DNA of 11,209 nt from JBFFXF01 sp041569895 (GTDB lineage: Bacteria > Planctomycetota > UBA8108 > JACQVS01), in contig JBFFXF010000253.1 of NCBI GenBank assembly GCA_041569895.1, forward strand, positions 1 to 11,209. The letters run 5' to 3'. The position numbers were made by a program, and so were the translations under genes. Every line of letters begins with the position of its first letter. Position 1 is the first letter of the stretch. Positions 7,476 through 11,209 of this stretch are shown piece after piece. A model generated the notes under the pieces. It worked only from the letters and a program-made list of their open reading frames with translations, ran no database searches and was not told the DNA's origin.

Positions 7476-9455
7476 TCAGCCATCGGAGCGGGGCAGAAGG
7501 ATCATCGCCCGCAACGGGCCGACCGGGACCTGTGTCCGGCCGCGCCTGGATCGAAGTCTCGTGCCTCGATCGAGCGCGTCGACGTAGATGCGCTCCGGCT
7601 CGAGTCGCAGCGCTGGCTTCTTCGGACTCGACGATCGATTGATGATGACGACCGCGTGCGTGTGCGTGTCTTTCCGACGGAAGACGAAGACGTCATCGCT
7701 TCCGGCCTCGAGGATCTCGATGCCGCCGTCCCGGAAGAGCGCGGCGTGCTCGCGTCGCAGGCGGATGAGGCTGCGGTAGAAGTCGAGCAGGTCGCGGTCG
7801 ACGCGCACTTTCTCCGGTGGCCGCCGCTCTCCGGTCGGGCCGATCGACTCGTCCTCGTGCTCGATGTCGTCCCAGACCATCGGCTTGCGGCAGTCCGGGT
7901 CGTCCGCGCCCCACATGCCGACCTCGTCGCCGTACCAGATGTGCGGCGCGCCGATCCACGTGAACTGGAGAACGAGCAGCAGCCGCTGGCGGGCTCGCGT
8001 GTCGGCGTCCGGGCGGCCGGTGTGGTAGTCCGGGTTCCCTCTCGGGCTGACGCGGAACTTGTACTTCCCCGGGTTCGCCAGCGACGTCGCCAGCCGGGGC
8101 GTGTCGTGCGACGCCACGACGTTCATCATCGCGCGCGTCGCGTCGGGGTGGGCGCCCTCGAGCAGGGCGAGCAGACTCTCTCCGAGCGCGGTCGCGTCGG
8201 TCTCGGGCGGCGCGCCGGTGATGAAGCTGCGGGCGGGCACGTAGACGCGGTAGTTCATTGCCGCGTCGAACACGTCGCCCTGGAGCCACGGCGCCGGGTC
8301 GAGCAGGTGGTCGGGCCACGACTCCCACCAGAGCTCCGCGACCAGGTACGCGTCGGGGTTGATCGACTTGACGTGGACGCGGAAGTCGCGCCAGAAGCCG
8401 ACCGGCACGCGCTCCGCGACGTCGAGCCGGAAGCCGTCGACCCCATCGGAGGGATCGCCGTCGCCGTCGGGATCGAGCCACCGGCTGACGACCGCGAAGA
8501 CGTGACGCTTGACCTCGGGGTGGAGGTCCCCCTCGAGCGGCACTCCCCTCTCCGGCTCCGACGCCCCGAGCTTGCGGAGCTCCGGAAGCTCCTTGACGCC
8601 GGCCCACCCGCGGTACTCGAACTCGTTCGCCGGGGTCGCGGGGTCATCGAAGCGCTCGACGTCGTACCAGTCCGCAAAGGGCGACCGGCGCTGTCTGGCG
8701 ACGACGTCGAGCCAGGCCCAGAACGTCGCGCCGGTGTGGTTGAAGCTGTAGTCGACGATGACGCGGAGCCCGCGCGAGTGGGCCGCCTCGAGGAGCGCGA
8801 GGAACAGCTGGTCGGCAGCGGTCCACCTCCAGGTCGCCGGATCGCCGGGATCCTCCGACGCGATGATGCGCGCATCGCCGTCAGGGTCGGGGCCGAAGTT
8901 GCGGTCGACGTGGCGCCAGCAGCGCGCGTCGTACTTGTGGAGCGACGGGCTGTCGTTGATCGGATTGAGGTAGATCGCGGTGACGCCGAGATCGACGAGG
9001 TAGTCGAGCCGATCGATCACGCCCCGGAGATCGCCGCCATGGCGACGCGCGTGGACGGTCGTGTAGAAACCCTTGCCGGTCGCTCGCTCCCAGTCCTCCT
9101 GCCGGTACCAGTCGTGCCCCCACGGCGTGACGCGCCATCCGGACGCGTCGAGGTGCGGCCAGGCGCCGCGCGTGTCGACCGGGCGCGGATCGTTGCCGGG
9201 ATCGCCGTTGCGGAAGCGCTCGACGAAGATCTGGTACCAGACCGCATCCGCGGCCCACGACGGAACGCTGCCCGGACGAGTCGGCGCCGCGGTCGCGCGA
9301 AAGTCGGGCCGCACCTTCGGGGACGATGACTCGCAACCCCACGGGGTCACGAGCCACGCGGCGAGCACCATCCTCGCGAGCGCGGTCCGCAGCGACGATC
9401 GCGCGGTCGACAGATTCAGAGAACCGAGTCTCCCGCGACGCGCGTCCCCGATCAC
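7476..9455 (-). CDS. GH13 alpha-amylase-family glycoside hydrolase, probably exported
   Basis: This protein of about 659 residues should hydrolyse or rearrange alpha-1,4-glucans or maltodextrins by a retaining mechanism. The (beta/alpha)8 barrel opens at about 70 with VWYQIFVERFRNGDPGND, which includes the calcium-loop-like NGDPGND. All four GH13 conserved regions are present: DYSFNH (Asp235, Asn239, His240), GFRLD (Arg343 and nucleophile Asp345), AELWW (acid/base Glu374) and ASHD (His450, Asp451). YLNPINDSPSLHKYDA and the end of the barrel (WYGDEVGMWG) also fit. A beta-sandwich C-terminal domain takes the last 80-90 residues. The start chosen is GTG 9455, because GGGGAGGA (9473-9466) lies ten bases upstream. 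The N-terminus is Arg-rich, then AAWLVTPWGC, giving a short export signal and a possible but non-canonical lipobox (Cys41). The open frame continues to 9698, but that part overlaps the divergent gene and reads as non-coding. The exact specificity (amylase, neopullulanase or cyclomaltodextrinase-like) is not determined. Confidence 0.92.
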   Translation of the reverse strand: MIGDARRGRLGSLNLSTARSSLRTALARMVLAAWLVTPWGCESSSPKVRPDFRATAAPTRPGSVPSWAADAVWYQIFVERFRNGDPGNDPRPVDTRGAWPHLDASGWRVTPWGHDWYRQEDWERATGKGFYTTVHARRHGGDLRGVIDRLDYLVDLGVTAIYLNPINDSPSLHKYDARCWRHVDRNFGPDPDGDARIIASEDPGDPATWRWTAADQLFLALLEAAHSRGLRVIVDYSFNHTGATFWAWLDVVARQRRSPFADWYDVERFDDPATPANEFEYRGWAGVKELPELRKLGASEPERGVPLEGDLHPEVKRHVFAVVSRWLDPDGDGDPSDGVDGFRLDVAERVPVGFWRDFRVHVKSINPDAYLVAELWWESWPDHLLDPAPWLQGDVFDAAMNYRVYVPARSFITGAPPETDATALGESLLALLEGAHPDATRAMMNVVASHDTPRLATSLANPGKYKFRVSPRGNPDYHTGRPDADTRARQRLLLVLQFTWIGAPHIWYGDEVGMWGADDPDCRKPMVWDDIEHEDESIGPTGERRPPEKVRVDRDLLDFYRSLIRLRREHAALFRDGGIEILEAGSDDVFVFRRKDTHTHAVVIINRSSSPKKPALRLEPERIYVDALDRGTRLRSRRGRTQVPVGPLRAMILLPRSDG

Positions 9456-9465
9456 ACCAGCGGCG

Positions 9466-9473
9466 TCCTCCCC
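9466..9473 (-). promoter_or_regulatory. Shine-Dalgarno deciding the GH13 start
   Basis: On the minus strand the sequence is GGGGAGGA, followed by ten bases and then GTG (9455-9453). No comparable site precedes the next internal ATG (9371), where only AGG directly abuts the codon. This favours the GTG and a leader peptide with a basic N-terminus. Confidence 0.6.
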
Positions 9474-9476
9474 GGC

Positions 9477-9499
9477 ATCGCCACCGGCTCGGTGGCGAT
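9477..9499 (-). promoter_or_regulatory. Perfect 10-bp stem-loop in the GH13 mRNA leader
   Basis: ATCGCCACCG (9477-9486) and CGGTGGCGAT (9490-9499) are perfect reverse complements around a three-base centre. On the GH13 transcript the stem ends three bases before the Shine-Dalgarno. Such a stable hairpin could limit ribosome access, protect the 5' end of the RNA, or act at the DNA level as a dyad operator. It is too far from the stop of any gene to be a terminator of either neighbour. Confidence 0.6.
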
Positions 9500-9544
9500 C
9501 TCCTGTTTCGTCGACTCGCCCCCGCGCAGGCCCCGCCCGGCGCC

Positions 9545-9574
9545 ATTGTCGGGCCCCGTCGCAACCGGTTGCAA
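9545..9574 (-). promoter_or_regulatory. Candidate GH13 promoter overlapping the palindromic operator
   Basis: On the minus strand, TTGCAA (9574-9569) lies 18 bases from GACAAT (9550-9545), each matching four of six consensus bases. Transcription would start near 9538 and give a leader of about 80 bases carrying the stem-loop and Shine-Dalgarno. The -35 falls inside the palindrome at 9561-9572, so a bound repressor would block it. The match is modest. Confidence 0.35.
9561..9572. promoter_or_regulatory. Palindromic operator of LacI/GalR-family form
   Basis: GCAACCGGTTGC is a perfect 12-base palindrome with a central CG step, followed by A. It matches the core of the general LacI/GalR-family operator pattern GNAANCGNTTNC. 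Sugar-responsive LacI-family regulators (for example MalR or CcpA types) commonly control alpha-glucan genes, so its place before a GH13 gene is apt. It lies 106 bases from the GH13 start and 95 from the divergent gene and could control either or both. No regulator gene is in the window. Confidence 0.55.
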
Positions 9575-9654
9575 GCGCCTCCCGCCGATTCCTCGATTTT
9601 CTCCGCCGCGCTCCCGGGCCGTTTGCGCTCCAAGAGCAGGCGGCACGAAAACAC

Positions 9655-9666
9655 AGGAGGTCTCCG
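9655..9666 (+). promoter_or_regulatory. Strong Shine-Dalgarno fixing the repeat-protein start
   Basis: AGGAGG at 9655-9660 is a full anti-Shine-Dalgarno match, six bases before the ATG at 9667. This rules against the long open extension upstream to 9073, which is antisense to the GH13 gene. Confidence 0.75.
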
Positions 9667-10935
9667 ATGCGCAAGCTCCTCGTCATCGCACTCTTCACGA
9701 ACGCCTTCCTGCTGGCTGGACACCTGATCCAGGGGCACCTCAGGTGGGCTCACGGCCGGCAGGCGACCGAGAACGGCGACGTCAACGGAGACGGCGCGCG
9801 GGACCTCTCGGACGCGGTCGCCCTGCTCGACTGGCTCTTCCAGGGAGGTCCAGAACCGGTCGCGTTCGCCCAGACCGGTGGCCTGACGCCGGAGCAGGAG
9901 GAGATCCTCAGCCACATGAGCATCGTCGAGCTGCCGATATTCGACGATCAACCGGACCTCGTCGCCAGGACGATCCGCTTCACCGGCGTCAACGTCCAGA
10001 TCGTCAACGGTAAAGGACAGACCAGGGCCAAAGATGGGCTCGGCAACCTGATCGTCGGTTACAACGAGAGGGGCGCCACGGAGGGCGAAAGGCGCACCGG
10101 GTCTCACAACCTTGTCCTTGGCACGCGCAACTCATACAGCGGCCACGGTGGGTTCGTCGGCGGATCTTTCAACACGATCTCCGGCCCTTTCTCGACCGTC
10201 GTCGGAGGCCGCCACAACACTGCGTCCGGGATCTACACGGCGATTCTCGGCGGCGGTGGGAGCACGGACGACGACGGCAACATCGCCTTCGCGGATTTCT
10301 CGACGATCGCCGGAGGGCGACGCAACACGGCCGGAGATCCGGAGGCGAATGACCCGGCGATCGGCCTCGCCTCGAGCATCGCCGGTGGACTGGACAACGC
10401 GACGCTCGGGTCGGATTCGAGCATCGCGGGCGGATTCCGGAACGTCGCTGAGGGCGCCACTTCCACCATCGCCGGCGGACGCGACAACAGTGCGCTCGGG
10501 AACTACGCCACCGTGGCCGGAGGCGACCAGAACCTCGCGGAGGGGGCCCGCTCCTCGGTGGGCGGAGGTTTCCAGAACACGACGCGCGCGAGCTGGTCCA
10601 CCGTCGCGGGGGGCGTGACGGGGTCGACGCGGGCGCGGTATGGGGTGCGTTCCGGTCGCTTCGTCACCACGGAGGAGGTCGCCGTACTGCTCGGCGCCAA
10701 CGGCAATACCCAGCGCGTCGAGGCGCAGTGTCCGGAGGGCTGGAGCGCGATCGCCGGTGGCTGGAAGGCGGTCCTGCCCGGAACGGACGATGAGGTCAAT
10801 TGGGTCGAGCCGTACTTCGAAATCCCTGCCGACGATCGATGGATCGTCGGACTTCAAAACGTCGGACCCGTGCCGACGAAGGCCGTCGTCTACGCAGTGT
10901 GCGAGTGTGAGGACGACTGCATCCCGGACGAGTGA
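9667..10935 (+). CDS. Secreted protein with dockerin-like loop and YadA-head-like repeats
   Basis: This 422-residue protein begins with a signal peptide or membrane anchor (MRKLLVIALFTNAFLLAG). Residues 36-55 form one EF-hand/dockerin-type calcium loop with ligands Asp38, Asn40, Asp42, Asp46 and Asp49, followed by ALLDWLFQGGPEP, a layout common in planctomycete exported proteins. About 66-145 contains LTPEQEEILSHMSIVELP and IRFTGVNVQIVNGKG, then NLIVGYNERG. Residues 147-320 hold about eleven units of 14-15 residues of the form S-x-I/V-A-G-G-x-x-N-x-A-x-G, like trimeric autotransporter head repeats; two units carry inserts. The end (about 345-422) has CPEGWSAIAGGW and AVCECEDDC, a small Cys-containing domain. 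There is no beta-barrel anchor, so unlike YadA it is probably free, or held through another partner. It is divergent from the GH13 gene and may share its control region. It is probably a surface or matrix protein; a binding partner cannot be named. Confidence 0.82.
   Translation: MRKLLVIALFTNAFLLAGHLIQGHLRWAHGRQATENGDVNGDGARDLSDAVALLDWLFQGGPEPVAFAQTGGLTPEQEEILSHMSIVELPIFDDQPDLVARTIRFTGVNVQIVNGKGQTRAKDGLGNLIVGYNERGATEGERRTGSHNLVLGTRNSYSGHGGFVGGSFNTISGPFSTVVGGRHNTASGIYTAILGGGGSTDDDGNIAFADFSTIAGGRRNTAGDPEANDPAIGLASSIAGGLDNATLGSDSSIAGGFRNVAEGATSTIAGGRDNSALGNYATVAGGDQNLAEGARSSVGGGFQNTTRASWSTVAGGVTGSTRARYGVRSGRFVTTEEVAVLLGANGNTQRVEAQCPEGWSAIAGGWKAVLPGTDDEVNWVEPYFEIPADDRWIVGLQNVGPVPTKAVVYAVCECEDDCIPDE
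10105..10626 (+). repeat. Degenerate tandem repeat coding for YadA-head-like units
   Basis: About eleven in-frame units of 42-45 bases encode variants of STIAGGRDNSALG. Units four and five are lengthened (DDDGNIAFAD and DPEANDPAIGL). The amino-acid pattern is far better kept than the DNA, which suggests old duplications under selection for a beta-helix-like fold rather than recent slippage. Confidence 0.7.
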
Positions 10936-10949
10936 TGCTCCAGGGGCGC

Positions 10950-10991
10950 GGAGGTCGTCGCCCACCGGCCGAGCCGGGGACGACGTCCTCC
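10950..10991. terminator. Long imperfect hairpin between convergent genes
   Basis: The stem can be built from GGAGG/CCTCC (10950-10954 with 10987-10991), a T-T mismatch, CGTCG/CGACG (10956-10960 with 10981-10985), a C-A mismatch, CC/GG (10962-10963 with 10978-10979), a bulged A, and CCGGC/GCCGG (10965-10969 with 10973-10977) closing on CGA. That is 17 pairs. It starts 15 bases after the stop of the repeat protein and ends 10 bases from the stop of the facing gene, so it could end both transcripts. It has no T-run. Confidence 0.55.
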
Positions 10992-11001
10992 CGCCTCCGG
11001 G

Positions 11002-11209
11002 CTACTCCATGATCTCGAGAAAGATCATCAGTTCGCCACGGCACTCCCTGAAGCCCTGATCGCGATGCGCCGCGATCATCGGGTCGTCCCGCTCGAGCGG
11101 CTTCCGCGCGTCCTCGGCGCGGACGGCCATCTCCCGGCAGCACCACGTGTCGTTGCCGAACCACCAGCTCCGATCATTATCGCTGTCCTGGTCGACGCCG
11201 ATCCGCAGG
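11002..11209 (-). CDS. 3' end of an unrecognised gene (partial)
   Basis: On the minus strand an open frame enters from the window edge and ends at TAG (11004-11002), giving the last 68 residues of a protein. The codons are strongly G/C-ended, as in the neighbouring genes, and the frame has no stop up to the edge. Visible features are DQDSDNDRSWWFGNDTWCC near the front, then an acidic and basic helical stretch with MAVRAEDARKP, and a C-terminus GELMIFLEIME. Three cysteines are present, with no motif I can assign to a family. It is convergent with the repeat protein. The start lies outside the window. Function is unknown. Confidence 0.6.
   Translation of the reverse strand, partial: LRIGVDQDSDNDRSWWFGNDTWCCREMAVRAEDARKPLERDDPMIAAHRDQGFRECRGELMIFLEIME

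Noticed and set aside
7419..9329. 636-codon open frame on the plus strand
   Set aside because: It is antisense to the GH13 gene, has low-complexity Val/Arg/Asp-rich composition and no ribosome-binding site. The minus frame carries all four GH13 motifs.
9073..9666. Upstream extension of the repeat-protein frame
   Set aside because: It overlaps the GH13 gene on the other strand and reads as a basic, Ser/Pro-rich shadow. The AGGAGG and signal peptide at 9667 mark the real start.
9456..9698. Upstream extension of the GH13 frame
   Set aside because: It would run through the stem-loop, operator and the start of the divergent gene, and its translation is Arg/Gly-rich without domain character.
8881..10107. 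408-codon open frame on the minus strand
   Set aside because: It crosses two real genes in the wrong frame and the control region between them; no domain is visible.

Overview
The window is GC-rich bacterial chromosomal DNA with strong G/C preference at third codon positions. Three things point to a member of the Planctomycetota or a close relative: a sigma factor of the planctomycete ECF type next to a large Ser/Thr kinase, that kinase's architecture (conserved N-terminal stretch, insert inside the kinase fold, one membrane helix, WD40 propellers, TPRs), and a secreted protein with a single dockerin-like loop (NGDVNGDG...DLSDAV) of the sort common in that phylum. This assignment rests on family recognition, not on a database search.

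Layout. Positions 106-4858 (+) hold a tight signalling pair, an ECF sigma factor followed 16 bases later by a 1360-residue Ser/Thr kinase with WD40 and TPR domains. After an 82-127 base gap (depending on the start used) comes a HEAT-like helical-repeat protein (4986-6587, +) that ends in a short non-coding stretch with an inverted repeat (6704-6739). On the minus strand, facing it, is a complete ParD/ParE-type toxin-antitoxin module (7342 down to 6748) with a recognisable promoter. Next, also on the minus strand, is a GH13 alpha-amylase-family enzyme (9455 down to 7476) with a putative export signal. It is divergent from a plus-strand secreted protein (9667-10935) made of a dockerin-like loop and about eleven YadA-head-like repeats. 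The window ends in the 3' part of an unrecognised minus-strand gene (11209 down to 11002), convergent with the previous one across a long imperfect hairpin.

How the parts may work together. The sigma factor and kinase are probably one operon, giving a membrane-anchored sensor kinase paired with a transcription factor. Whether the HEAT-like protein belongs to that circuit is open. The most information-dense non-coding stretch is 9456-9666, between the GH13 gene and the repeat protein. It contains a perfect 12-base palindrome of LacI/GalR-operator form lying over a candidate GH13 -35 element, a perfect 10-bp stem-loop just upstream of the GH13 Shine-Dalgarno, and strong Shine-Dalgarno sequences for both genes. 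This suggests carbohydrate-responsive transcriptional control plus a translational or RNA-stability element. No rRNA, tRNA, CRISPR array, insertion sequence or replication origin was seen. The only mobile-type cargo is the toxin-antitoxin pair, whose promoter is visibly AT-richer than its surroundings.
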